Part shown: positions 16,434 through 24,478 of the stretch, one piece after another
Layout of the letters: every line of letters begins with the position of its first letter
Numbering within the stretch: position 1 is the stretch's first letter
DNA from: Mucilaginibacter frigoritolerans
GTDB lineage: Bacteria > Bacteroidota > Bacteroidia > Sphingobacteriales > Sphingobacteriaceae
DNA length: 64,000 bases
Assembly (NCBI RefSeq): GCF_007830615.1
Contig: NZ_VLLI01000002.1
Location: forward strand, 372,001 to 436,000
Direction: 5' to 3'
Program-made: the position numbers and the translations under genes
The notes under the pieces: model-generated
Told to the model about the DNA's origin: nothing
The model's database searches: none
The model's input: only the letters and a program-made list of their open reading frames with translations

Positions 16434-16540
16434 TGTCATTCTGAATGTAATGAAGAATCTTCTGTGTATTTCAGGTAGACTACATGCTAGTAGTACACTT
16501 GTTTAATGAAGAAGATCCTTCGCTACGCTCAAGGGTGACA
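16434..16540. repeat. Dispersed inverted-repeat element, copy B
   Basis: The left arm TGTCATTCTGAATG then GAAGAATCTTCTG and the right arm GAAGATCCTTCGC then GGGTGACA are inverse complements with mismatches, with a unique centre. Sequence and length parallel copy A at 7123-7231. It lies between rimM and the rpsP terminator. Confidence 0.65.
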
Positions 16541-16562
16541 ACCTTTTAAACCAATAAAACAA

Positions 16563-16597
16563 CAATGGCGAAGAACTGTTAAGTTGCTTCGCCATTG
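16563..16597 (-). terminator. Terminator-like hairpin after rpsP
   Basis: CAATGGCGAAG (16563-16573) and CTTCGCCATTG (16587-16597) form a perfect 11-base stem with a 13-base loop. On the minus strand it is followed by TTGTTTTATTGG. It lies 21 bases after the rpsP stop and would attenuate or end transcription before rimM. Confidence 0.7.
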
Positions 16598-16617
16598 CAT
16601 TATATTTAAATATAAAA

Positions 16618-17148
16618 TTATTCAGCGCTTTCTGCTTCAGTTTCAGTAGCTGCATCTTCTTCAGCAGTAGCTTCAACTTCTTCAGCAACCGGTGCATTTT
16701 TAGCAGCAATTGCAGCAGCTTTTTCTTCTTTCTTAATAGCTTCAGCAGCTAAAGCAGCTTTGCGGGCTTCGTCTTTTGCTGATACTAAGCTGGTTTTTTT
16801 ACCAGTGATCTTGCCATCTTTGTGGTCAAGCCATTCCTGGAATTTTGCTTCAACTTGTTCTTCGGTTAAAGCACCTTTTTTCAAACCACCTTGTAAGTGT
16901 TTTTTGTATAAAACACCTTTGTATGACAGGATAGCACGGCAGGTATCAGTTGGCTGTGCACCGCTGTTAACCCAATCAAGGGTTTTGTCAAAATTGATGT
17001 CGATTGTTGCTGGGTTAGTGTTTGGGTTATATGAACCTAAACGCTCAATAAAACGCCCGTCTCTTGGAGCGCGTGCATCCGCTACTACGATATAATAAAA
17101 AGGTTTACCTTTTTTACCGTGTCTTTGCAGTCTGATTTTAGTTGCCAT
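16618..17148 (-). CDS. rpsP: 30S ribosomal protein bS16 with long acidic tail
   Basis: Residues 1-~85 are canonical bS16 ([51 protein letters not shown]). A ~90-residue extension follows, first Lys/Ala-rich and helical ([20 protein letters not shown]), then an acidic Glu/Ala/Thr tail. Total length is 176 against about 85 in Escherichia coli; such extensions are typical of Bacteroidota. It is the first gene of the translation cluster, with a ~50-base leader that can form a hairpin. Confidence 0.97.
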   Translation of the reverse strand: MATKIRLQRHGKKGKPFYYIVVADARAPRDGRFIERLGSYNPNTNPATIDINFDKTLDWVNSGAQPTDTCRAILSYKGVLYKKHLQGGLKKGALTEEQVEAKFQEWLDHKDGKITGKKTSLVSAKDEARKAALAAEAIKKEEKAAAIAAKNAPVAEEVEATAEEDAATETEAESAE

Positions 17149-17175
17149 TTTTAAATTTTATGTATTCAACATTGT

Positions 17176-17208
17176 CCCCGGAGTTCTTTCTGCGGGGATG
17201 CAAAGGTA
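17176..17208 (-). promoter_or_regulatory. rpsP: rpsP promoter -7 box and leader hairpin
   Basis: On the minus strand TACCTTTG (17208-17201) fits TAnnTTTG, 52 bases before the ATG. In the predicted leader CCCCG and CGGGG (about 17196-17176) can pair around an 11-13 base loop. A ribosomal-protein leader that acts in feedback control is possible but unproven. Confidence 0.45.
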
Positions 17209-17564
17209 AATAAATAAAATTAAATTTAAAACGCTTATTATTAATAAAATATAGATTTAGCTAAGTCCATAGGCAAGTAAAGTCCGTAAGTATATAAAGT
17301 TTGATAAATTAGAGGGCATTTTGAAGAGAAAATTAAAAGAGTAATACACAGTAATTTCTTTTAACATCCCATAATTTCGTTTTTATTACTAAAAAAAGGA
17401 ATATTTCTTTTAAAAACAAAAGGATATGATTAGTATAGCATAAAATATCATTTTGCTAAAAAAAGGACAATTTAAACGGTTAAAATGATACAAATTCAAT
17501 AATGCTCGTTTTTTGAATATAATAATTAACTTTATGATTAAAGCTATAGTACTCAATTAATAGT
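17209..17564. other. Noncoding AT-rich gap
   Basis: About 355 bases between the rpsP promoter and the PAS/HisKA gene. It contains several A/T tracts and no recognisable gene or RNA. The promoter of the PAS/HisKA gene should lie near its right end, but no exact -7 box is seen. Confidence 0.5.
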
Positions 17565-18590
17565 ATGTCCTTAACTGATACGAGTTTTTTGTTTGATGAC
17601 AACCCTAATCCAATGTGGATATTTGAAATATCCTCGTTGCGCATTTTAAAGGTTAATAAAGCAGCAATTCAAAGATATAGGTATACCGAAGAGGAGTTTC
17701 TGGCTATGACCACTACTGATTTGCGCCCGGCACTGGAGATAGATGTTTTTGATAAATTTCGTGTTGCCGAGACAAAGCTTAATGACATTGATTATTCTGG
17801 CGTATGGAAGCATCAAAATAAAGTGGGGGAGTTTATTTACGCAGAAATAAACGGGCATGATTTAAAATATAATGGAGCAGATTGCCGGATTGTTGTTGCT
17901 ACTGATGCTACCGAAAGGTTAAAATACCAGGAAGAAGCTGTGCTGCGCGAGCAGGAGCTGGTAGGAACAAAAAGCAGCCTCGAGGCTCTTATTAATAATA
18001 CCGACGATCAGATATGGTCTGTTGACCGGGATGGCAGATACGTTTATATGAACCTGGCGTATCGCAAAAGCATTACCCAGTTTACGGGAATGGAGCCTAA
18101 GGAAGGTGATTTTTCAAACAAGCATGCTGGATTTGGCGAAGAGGTAATAAAACGCTGGAACCAGTATTATGAGCGTGCGCTTGACGGTGAAATTTATACC
18201 ATAATAAATGAAAGCATTGACCCGGTAACCAAACAGGTTATAAGCTTTGAAATAAGTTTTAACCCCATATACAGAAGCGATGGCATGATTACCGGTGTGG
18301 GTTGTTTTGCACGTAATATTACAGAGCGGCTTAAAACCGAACGGGCAATTGTTGATCAGAATGAGCGTTTGCGGAACATTGCCTCACTAACCTCGCACGA
18401 GTTGCGCCGACCTGTGGCCAGTATGATTGGCCTGATTAACATAATGGATCGCGAAAATTTTTTTAACCCGGACAATAAGGAAATTATAGAACATTTGCTT
18501 ACGGTGGGTAAGGAAATTGATGAAGTTATAAGGCTGATTGTTGATAATACGATTACCGAAAATGCAAAAAACAGGTATCTTTTGCCTTGA
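17565..18590 (+). CDS. PAS-PAS-HisKA protein lacking an ATPase domain
   Basis: Residues ~1-115 form a first PAS domain (FLFDDNPNPMWIFEISSLRI, then RYRYTEEEFLAMT). Residues ~135-255 form a second (LINNTDDQIWSVDRDGRYVY, with a PAC-like VGCFARNITER). A HisKA dimerisation segment follows with NIASLTSHELRRPVAS, His278. The protein then ends at residue 341 with no N, G1 or G2 box, so it cannot bind ATP by itself. It could be a phosphotransfer partner or heterodimerise with a full kinase. A complete kinase gene starts 158 bases downstream. No transmembrane segment is present. Such shortened forms occur in Sphingobacteriaceae. Confidence 0.88.
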   Translation: MSLTDTSFLFDDNPNPMWIFEISSLRILKVNKAAIQRYRYTEEEFLAMTTTDLRPALEIDVFDKFRVAETKLNDIDYSGVWKHQNKVGEFIYAEINGHDLKYNGADCRIVVATDATERLKYQEEAVLREQELVGTKSSLEALINNTDDQIWSVDRDGRYVYMNLAYRKSITQFTGMEPKEGDFSNKHAGFGEEVIKRWNQYYERALDGEIYTIINESIDPVTKQVISFEISFNPIYRSDGMITGVGCFARNITERLKTERAIVDQNERLRNIASLTSHELRRPVASMIGLINIMDRENFFNPDNKEIIEHLLTVGKEIDEVIRLIVDNTITENAKNRYLLP

Positions 18591-18748
18591 TACATAGGGG
18601 TTTGAAATAGCTAGCTATTAAAGATGTGTTTTATTAACCCAGCACTTAGCGATATTGGTTTCGGAAAACCAGGAAAGAATAAAAATTAACTTTAACTCAC
18701 AGATTCCCGTATTAATGTTAATCTATTGATAACCTAAGCAATATTTAT

Positions 18749-19996
18749 ATGCTTGCCCAAACCGGAGGAAATTTATCTGCATCAAAAATGATTTGTGATT
18801 CCTTGTGCCATGCCGGTAATAAGGGCAGCCTAAAAGCGCAGGCAAGCATGCCGATTCAGATAAAAGACTTTTTCAGCAAAATTTTTGATACTTCTGATTG
18901 GCCCGCCCGCTGGCACTGTGGCACCTGGTCAGATTTTCATGGCTGGTTATATATTATTTCAGATATTTCTATCTGGGCCGCTTATTTCGCCATTCCGCTT
19001 TTGCTGTTCCGTATCGTTAAACAGCGTAAAGACATCCCTTTTTCAAAAGTATTTTGGCTGTTTATTGCTTTCATTATGTTATGTGGTACCAGCCACTTAA
19101 TTGATGCCATTATATTTTGGTGGCCGGCCTATCGGCTTAGTGCCATTATAAGGTTTGCTACCGGAGTGGTTTCTATTATTACGGTTTATGCTTTGTACAA
19201 AATTATTCCCCTTATTCAAAAGCTGCGTACGCTCGATCAGCTGGAAGCCGAAATTGAAGAACGTAAAAAAGCTGAACAGGAAGCCAGGCATCAGTTAATA
19301 TTAAAACAGGCTACTGAAGAACTGATGGCCAAAAAGGATGAGTTTATGAGCATTGCCAGTCATGAACTTAAAACACCAATAACCAGCGTAAAGGCATCTT
19401 TACAGATTTTACAAAGAATGGCTTATAAGAGTGAGGCCTTGCAGCCTGTTGCTCCATTTGTAAATAAAGCAGCCCGCCAGGTTAATAAATTAACAGATAT
19501 TATTCACGAATTGCTGGATGTGACACGCATACAAGCAGGCAAACTGGAGCTTTATAAAACGGAGTTCAACTTGCTCGAATTGATAAAAGAATGCGTAGAT
19601 CAATGTGATGTGGATGGCAAAAAGCACAAAATTCAGATTGAGGGCGATAAAGAGCTACAGGTATGTGCAGACAAGAACCGGCTTGACCAGGTATTATGTA
19701 ACTTGTTAACCAATGCTATAAAATACTCACCAGCTAACTTTTTGATAAATGTGTGTTTTGAAAAACTGGAAAATGGAACTATTAAAATATCAGTAGCTGA
19801 TAGTGGCATTGGTATACCGGCAGACAAAATAGAAAACATATTTGACCGCTTTTACCGTGTTGAAAATACATCGCAATATTATTCGGGAGTTGGGCTGGGG
19901 CTTTTTATTTCATCGGAAATTATAAAACGCCATGGCGGCGAAATTGGTGTTGAAAGCCAGCAGGGAAAGGGGTCAACCTTTTGGTTTGCTATCTAG
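18749..19996 (+). CDS. Histidine kinase with ethylene-receptor-like membrane domain
   Basis: Residues ~66-160 hold three membrane helices that align without gaps, over the key region, to the plant ETR1 / cyanobacterial ethylene-binding domain. Asp72, Tyr79, Ile109, Cys112 and His116 occupy the positions of ETR1 Asp25, Tyr32, Ile62, Cys65 and His69 with identical spacing. The helix-2 motif reads LCGTSHLID (ETR1: LCGATHLIN). Cys and His are the copper ligands in ETR1. A coiled coil (~160-195) leads to HisKA with SIASHELKTP (His205), then the ATPase boxes NLLTNAIKYSP, DSGIGIP and GVGLGLFIS. It therefore looks like a complete sensor kinase. Translation may begin at 18749 or at Met34 (18848). No dedicated regulator is adjacent. 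Ethylene or another small hydrophobic ligand is possible. Confidence 0.88.
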   Translation: MLAQTGGNLSASKMICDSLCHAGNKGSLKAQASMPIQIKDFFSKIFDTSDWPARWHCGTWSDFHGWLYIISDISIWAAYFAIPLLLFRIVKQRKDIPFSKVFWLFIAFIMLCGTSHLIDAIIFWWPAYRLSAIIRFATGVVSIITVYALYKIIPLIQKLRTLDQLEAEIEERKKAEQEARHQLILKQATEELMAKKDEFMSIASHELKTPITSVKASLQILQRMAYKSEALQPVAPFVNKAARQVNKLTDIIHELLDVTRIQAGKLELYKTEFNLLELIKECVDQCDVDGKKHKIQIEGDKELQVCADKNRLDQVLCNLLTNAIKYSPANFLINVCFEKLENGTIKISVADSGIGIPADKIENIFDRFYRVENTSQYYSGVGLGLFISSEIIKRHGGEIGVESQQGKGSTFWFAI

Positions 19997-20121
19997 TTAT
20001 TATTAAGAGGCAAAGGCTGCACGTGTCCAGGTAGCTGAAATAAAAAACAGGTTAATTTTCATTAATAAAGTTTAGCTATAAACTATAAAAAGAAAAAATA
20101 ACCTGTTGTGGGCATAAAAAA

Positions 20122-21099
20122 TTATATCGCCAGTATTTCAACAATTTTTAAGAAATCAGGATTGATCTCTACATTGTGCTTAAGTGCGTGTTCAAATGGT
20201 GTATAGGCAATTTCGTTATGGATGAGGCCTATCATTTCATTACGGTGCCCGTCTCTTAAAGCCTCAACCGCAGCAACCCCTACACGGCTCGCCAGTACAC
20301 GGTCCATGCAGCTCGGCCTTCCACCACGTTGAATATGACCCAATATGGATACACGGGTATCATAGTTAGGGAATTTTTCTTTTATCTGTCTTCCAACTTC
20401 AAAAGCATCACCTGCTATACCATTTTCGGCAAGCATAATGATCTTTGATTTTTTATCCTTACGGCCCTTTTCCAAACGGTCAAATACAGACTGTAGATCG
20501 GTTTTGCTTTCCGGAATCAATATGGCTTCGGCACCTGCGGCAATGCCGGTACGTAAGGCAATTAGGCCAGAATCACGACCCATTACTTCAACAATAAATA
20601 ATCTATCGTGCGATTCGGCAGTATCCCTTATCTTATCAACCGCATCAATTACGGTATTAATGGCAGTATCATAGCCAATGGTAAAATCGGTACCGCAAAG
20701 GTCGTTATCAATGGTGCCTGGCAGCCCAACAACCGGAATGTCATACTCCAAACCAAAAATATGAGCTCCGGTAAAAGTGCCATCACCGCCAATGCCTACA
20801 AGGGCATCAACATTATTTGCTTTTAAATTTTCATAAGCCTGCTTACGGCCTTCTGGGGTTTTAAATTGTTCGCTTCTTGCAGTTTTAAGGATGGTTCCTC
20901 CGCGTTGAATAATATTGGATACCGATTTACGGTCCATTGGGAACATATCACCCTTAATCATTCCGTCATAACCACGGCGGATGCCGGTTACATCAATACC
21001 ATAATAAATAGCCGAACGTACTACTGCCCTGATGGCGGCATTCATCCCCGGCGCATCGCCACCTGATGTGTAAACTCCAATATTCTTAATTTGCGTCAT
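20122..21099 (-). CDS. pfkA: ATP-dependent 6-phosphofructokinase
   Basis: The 325-residue protein is a standard bacterial PfkA: GVYTSGGDAPGMNAAIRAVV (residues ~8-27), RRGYDGMI, the ATP-binding GIGGDGTF, the catalytic GTIDNDLCGTDFTIGYDTA, and IVEVMGRDSGLIAL. The GGDGTF form with Gly rather than Asp before Thr indicates ATP use rather than pyrophosphate. It phosphorylates fructose 6-phosphate in glycolysis. It converges on the kinase gene at 19996. An inverted pair, AACAGGTTA (20046-20054) and TAACCTGTT (20098-20106), lies between the two stops. Confidence 0.97.
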   Translation of the reverse strand: MTQIKNIGVYTSGGDAPGMNAAIRAVVRSAIYYGIDVTGIRRGYDGMIKGDMFPMDRKSVSNIIQRGGTILKTARSEQFKTPEGRKQAYENLKANNVDALVGIGGDGTFTGAHIFGLEYDIPVVGLPGTIDNDLCGTDFTIGYDTAINTVIDAVDKIRDTAESHDRLFIVEVMGRDSGLIALRTGIAAGAEAILIPESKTDLQSVFDRLEKGRKDKKSKIIMLAENGIAGDAFEVGRQIKEKFPNYDTRVSILGHIQRGGRPSCMDRVLASRVGVAAVEALRDGHRNEMIGLIHNEIAYTPFEHALKHNVEINPDFLKIVEILAI

Positions 21100-21162
21100 T
21101 TTTTGTTGAAAGGGCGCTGAATCGCTTTGTAATGAAAATATAACCTGTATAAAAACCCTTTA

Positions 21163-21170
21163 CAAAGTTA
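21163..21170 (-). promoter_or_regulatory. pfkA: Candidate pfkA -7 box
   Basis: On the minus strand TAACTTTG matches TAnnTTTG, 63 bases upstream of the pfkA ATG. No good -33 partner at standard spacing. Confidence 0.35.
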
Positions 21171-21279
21171 AGGCTTGCAACCCTCCTTTATAAAAGTTTG
21201 GCGAATTTACACTAAATTTTCTTATGAGAAATTATTCCTTACAGTTTGTTGGGTAATTGGCCAATAAGGGTTGGCTGTA

Positions 21280-21320
21280 TTATAAATAGCGATGGGTTTT
21301 AAACCCATCGCTATTTATAA
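21280..21320. repeat. 41-bp near-perfect palindrome
   Basis: The 20 bases at 21280-21299 are the exact reverse complement of 21301-21320, leaving a one-base centre. The core is GCGATGGG/CCCATCGC. It starts three bases after the dsbD stop on the minus strand and could end that transcript, though no strong T-run follows. It may be a dispersed repeat unit. Confidence 0.6.
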
Positions 21321-21322
21321 GG

Positions 21323-23059
21323 TTATTTTTTATAAGCAGCAATCCCACTATCTAAGAATTTTAAATAGCTGGCCACATCATAGTTGGCAGGGGATGGTTG
21401 TATTTGTTTTCCGCTTTTGTCGGCAAGCATGTTGCCATCGCTATCCAGCAAAACATAATAAGGCTGCGAGTTTGAATTAAACCTTGAAGCCTCCAGATCA
21501 CTCCATCTGCCACCCAGGGTGGTGATTTTTTTACCACTGTAAGCTGAGGTAAATTGTTCGGAAGGAGCTAGCTCTGCTTTATCATCAACCACCAGTTGCA
21601 ATAAAACATAATCGTTTTGCAAACGATCAAATACCTGTTTGTCTGACCATACATTACTTTCCATTTTACGGCAGTTAACACAGTTAAAGCCAGTAAAGTC
21701 AATTATTATAGGTTTATGCAGTTCTTTTGATGCCTGCAGCGCCTGGTCATAATCATAAAAGGCATCTAATCCGCGGGTACTTATGCGGGTATAGTTTTCG
21801 GCGTATTTATGATTTTTGATAGATGATGAAGCACCGGCAGAAGATGTCGTTGAGCCGCCAGGGGATGGGGATAAATCAAAATCCTGAGTAGCAATTGGGG
21901 GTAAAAATGCGCTGATAGATTTTAGCGGCGCACCCCACAATCCCGGAATCATATAAATTACAAACGCAAAAACAATGATAGACAGGAAAGTGCGCGGAAT
22001 ACTTAAATAGGGTACATCACTATCATGCGAAAATTTAATTTTCCCAATCAGATATAATCCCAACAACAGCCCGATTGCTATCCAAAGGGATAAAAATATT
22101 TCGCGGTCAAACCAGTTCCAATGGTAAGCCAAATCCACATTTGATAAGAATTTTAGCGCAAATGCCAGCTCTAAAAAGCCTAGCACAACTTTAACGCTAT
22201 TGAGCCATCCGCCAGATTTTGGCAGGCTTTTTAATAATGATGGGAATAAAGCAAATATGGTAAAAGGCAATGCCAGTGCTAATGAGAAGCCAGCCATACC
22301 CACAGCCGGGCCAAGTCTATCGCCCTTTGAAGCTGCATCAACCAATAGTGTTCCTATAATGGGTCCGGTGCATGAAAATGATACAACCACTAAGGTTGAT
22401 GCCATAAAGAAAATACCGGTAAGGCCCCCTTTATCAGCATTTGCATCCAGTTTATTGGCAAGTGAACTGGGTAGAGTAATTTCAAACGCACCCAAAAATG
22501 AAATCCCGAAAACAACCAGCAACAGGAAGAAGAACATATTAAATATACCATTGGTTGCCAGCTCATTTAAAGCATCAGAACCAAATACAATGGAGATTAA
22601 CATCCCCAGTGATACATAAATAATAATGATTGATAATCCGTATACTAATGATTGCATAATTCCCTTAGCCCGTGTGCCGCTTTTTTTGGTGAAAAAGCTT
22701 ACAGTTAAAGGCAGTAAAGGATATATACATGGTAAAAGCACAGCAGTAAAACCGCCTAAAAGGCCGGCTATAAAAATCTCCCAAAGTGTTTTGGGCTTTT
22801 CAGGGCTGGAAACCTTTGTTGCAGCAGCATTATTTACTGCAGGTTTTGTTGTTGCAGCAGCTTGTGCCTTTTTGCGGGCGGCAATGCTATCAGCGGCAGT
22901 AGGTATGGTTGTAAACTGAACATCCGAAGATGAAACAGTATCAGCAGTTTTAGTTTGAAATGCTTTAACCTCATGAGTTCCTCCAATTAAAAAGAAGGAT
23001 AAAGTTAAAAGCAGGATCATTGCTGTTCTTAATGAACGGCCCTTGTTGATTGTTCTCAT
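21323..23059 (-). CDS. dsbD: Thiol:disulfide interchange protein DsbD (beta-gamma part)
   Basis: The 578-residue protein has a signal sequence, an Ala/Thr-rich linker, and then eight or so membrane helices of the DsbD/CcdA type. Conserved Cys residues are visible in LLPCIYPLLPL and FSCTGPIIGT. A C-terminal thioredoxin domain has the redox pair Cys460/Cys463 in GFNCVNCRKM. DsbD moves electrons from cytoplasmic thioredoxin to periplasmic partners. The usual N-terminal alpha domain is missing here and is encoded by the gene immediately upstream (14 bases away), so the protein is split into two chains. Confidence 0.93.
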   Translation of the reverse strand: MRTINKGRSLRTAMILLLTLSFFLIGGTHEVKAFQTKTADTVSSSDVQFTTIPTAADSIAARKKAQAAATTKPAVNNAAATKVSSPEKPKTLWEIFIAGLLGGFTAVLLPCIYPLLPLTVSFFTKKSGTRAKGIMQSLVYGLSIIIIYVSLGMLISIVFGSDALNELATNGIFNMFFFLLLVVFGISFLGAFEITLPSSLANKLDANADKGGLTGIFFMASTLVVVSFSCTGPIIGTLLVDAASKGDRLGPAVGMAGFSLALALPFTIFALFPSLLKSLPKSGGWLNSVKVVLGFLELAFALKFLSNVDLAYHWNWFDREIFLSLWIAIGLLLGLYLIGKIKFSHDSDVPYLSIPRTFLSIIVFAFVIYMIPGLWGAPLKSISAFLPPIATQDFDLSPSPGGSTTSSAGASSSIKNHKYAENYTRISTRGLDAFYDYDQALQASKELHKPIIIDFTGFNCVNCRKMESNVWSDKQVFDRLQNDYVLLQLVVDDKAELAPSEQFTSAYSGKKITTLGGRWSDLEASRFNSNSQPYYVLLDSDGNMLADKSGKQIQPSPANYDVASYLKFLDSGIAAYKK

Positions 23060-23073
23060 TTTAAAACCGCCCG

Positions 23074-23526
23074 TTATTTACCTAAAGGAATAGAGAAATC
23101 AAGATCTTCCGGTGGAAGGCATTTCTGATCGTTACAGGTCATATATTCCAGCTTGCCTTTAACAACTGATACATTGGCTGATTTTAATTTTATTTTTTGC
23201 TGAAAAGTAACCGTTTTTTCAAAAAAGCTAACATTCATACTGAACGCTTTTTCGTAACGTGTTACCGGGGTTGGTTCGGTTGTTTTGCCATTCAGACTAT
23301 AATCTTTTGAAGGGTCAAAAGTAAAAGATGTTTTTATTGGGCCGCCATCTTTAACATCAAGCGAATAAATATGCCATCCATCCTGAATGGTTGCCCTTAA
23401 AAATACAACAGCTTCTGTACTGCTTATTTTTTTTGCAGCATATGACCACTTTACCGGTGTTTCAATTTGTGCATAAGTGCTAATCCCGACTATCATCAGG
23501 ACTATCAAAATCAATAATTTTTTCAT
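23074..23526 (-). CDS. DsbD N-terminal (alpha) domain, separate protein
   Basis: A 150-residue secreted protein: signal peptide MKKLLILIVLMIVGISTYAQ and then the immunoglobulin-like DsbD-alpha fold (IQDGWHIYSLD, SFFEKTVTFQQKI). Near the C-terminus is the redox motif YMTCNDQKCLPPEDL, with two Cys five apart as in DsbD-alpha. It would hand electrons from the membrane DsbD to periplasmic targets such as cytochrome c maturation factors. The gene ends 14 bases before dsbD, which lacks this domain, so the two almost certainly work together. Confidence 0.9.
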   Translation of the reverse strand: MKKLLILIVLMIVGISTYAQIETPVKWSYAAKKISSTEAVVFLRATIQDGWHIYSLDVKDGGPIKTSFTFDPSKDYSLNGKTTEPTPVTRYEKAFSMNVSFFEKTVTFQQKIKLKSANVSVVKGKLEYMTCNDQKCLPPEDLDFSIPLGK

Positions 23527-23651
23527 TATAAATTTATATGTTGTTATTGTTGTTTGTATTTTAAATGTGTTAGTTACCGAAAGAAACGCGGCGCAGTAAA
23601 AATAAAATTCAATTCTGATTTTATGCTGAACCTAATTACGCTTAAAACCAA

Positions 23652-24431
23652 TTATTGTAATTTGTTCAAAAATTCAATTTCTTTCAGGCTAAACTCTAAT
23701 ATGTGCTTATTATTATCTTCAATAACTAAAAGTCCGTTAAACATTACATCCTTTATGGTGCCTTCCAAAAAGCGATTGCCAGCCTTAAAACCTTTTTGTT
23801 CATTTAACCAATATAGTCGGCTCAAATAGGAATTCCTTACAAAAGAAGTTTTTCCTGCTTTTAAGTTCAAATACCAGGCTTCAATATGTTTGCAAATTTC
23901 GGATAATAAAGCCTCTAAACCATAATCCTGATGTAAGATTTGCTTTAATGAGATGGCGTTGGGCAGGTGCGGCGGGAAGTTTTCCTGGTTAATATTGAGG
24001 CCTATGCCAATAATGGAGTGCTTGATTTGTCCGCCTTGTATCATATTTTCAATTAACATCCCACCTAATTTGTAGTCGCCATAGTAAATATCATTGGGCC
24101 ATTTGATCTTTAACCTGTCACCAAGCAAAGGTTCAAGGGCATCAAAAACCCCTAAACTGATGGCTCTGGTCAGGTCAAACTGCTCTGCAATGGAAATGAA
24201 GCCAGGTTTAAAAAGTACGCTGAATGTTAGGTTTTTACCCGGTTCAGCATGCCAGCCATTTTGATGCTGCCCCCGGCCGGCAAACTGGTTTTCTGCCATA
24301 ATGACTGTTCCTTCAATCACTGGCTTGGAATTTGACGCTAATTCCTTGAGGTAATTATTGGTTGAATCAACTTCTTTAATAGTAATATAATTTTGTCCAA
24401 CAAATAACCCCGAAAATATGTTATTTTGCAA
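23652..24431 (-). CDS. birA: Biotin-[acetyl-CoA-carboxylase] ligase
   Basis: The 259-residue protein matches the catalytic core of BirA: STNNYLKEL, the biotinyl-AMP site GRGQHQNGWHAEPGKNLTFS, KIKWPNDIYYGDYKLGGMLIE and IGIGLNINQENF. It lacks the N-terminal DNA-binding domain of E. coli BirA, so it is a ligase only. It attaches biotin to the carboxyl carrier protein. No ATG is found near; TTG at 24431 is the best start. It diverges from rsfS over a 47-base gap that must carry both promoters. Confidence 0.93.
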   Translation of the reverse strand: MQNNIFSGLFVGQNYITIKEVDSTNNYLKELASNSKPVIEGTVIMAENQFAGRGQHQNGWHAEPGKNLTFSVLFKPGFISIAEQFDLTRAISLGVFDALEPLLGDRLKIKWPNDIYYGDYKLGGMLIENMIQGGQIKHSIIGIGLNINQENFPPHLPNAISLKQILHQDYGLEALLSEICKHIEAWYLNLKAGKTSFVRNSYLSRLYWLNEQKGFKAGNRFLEGTIKDVMFNGLLVIEDNNKHILEFSLKEIEFLNKLQ

Positions 24432-24478
24432 AGTATAATATTTTAAAACTTAAAATCGTTCAAAACTAATTCTTTTTG

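Noticed and set aside
18607..18618. 12-base palindrome ATAGCTAGCTAT between the PAS/HisKA and kinase genes
   Set aside because: Short and AT-rich, with no second copy or promoter relation; could be chance.
20046..20106. AACAGGTTA / TAACCTGTT inverted pair between the kinase and pfkA as a terminator
   Set aside because: Arms are nine bases with a 43-base loop, too long for a confident intrinsic terminator; mentioned only under pfkA.
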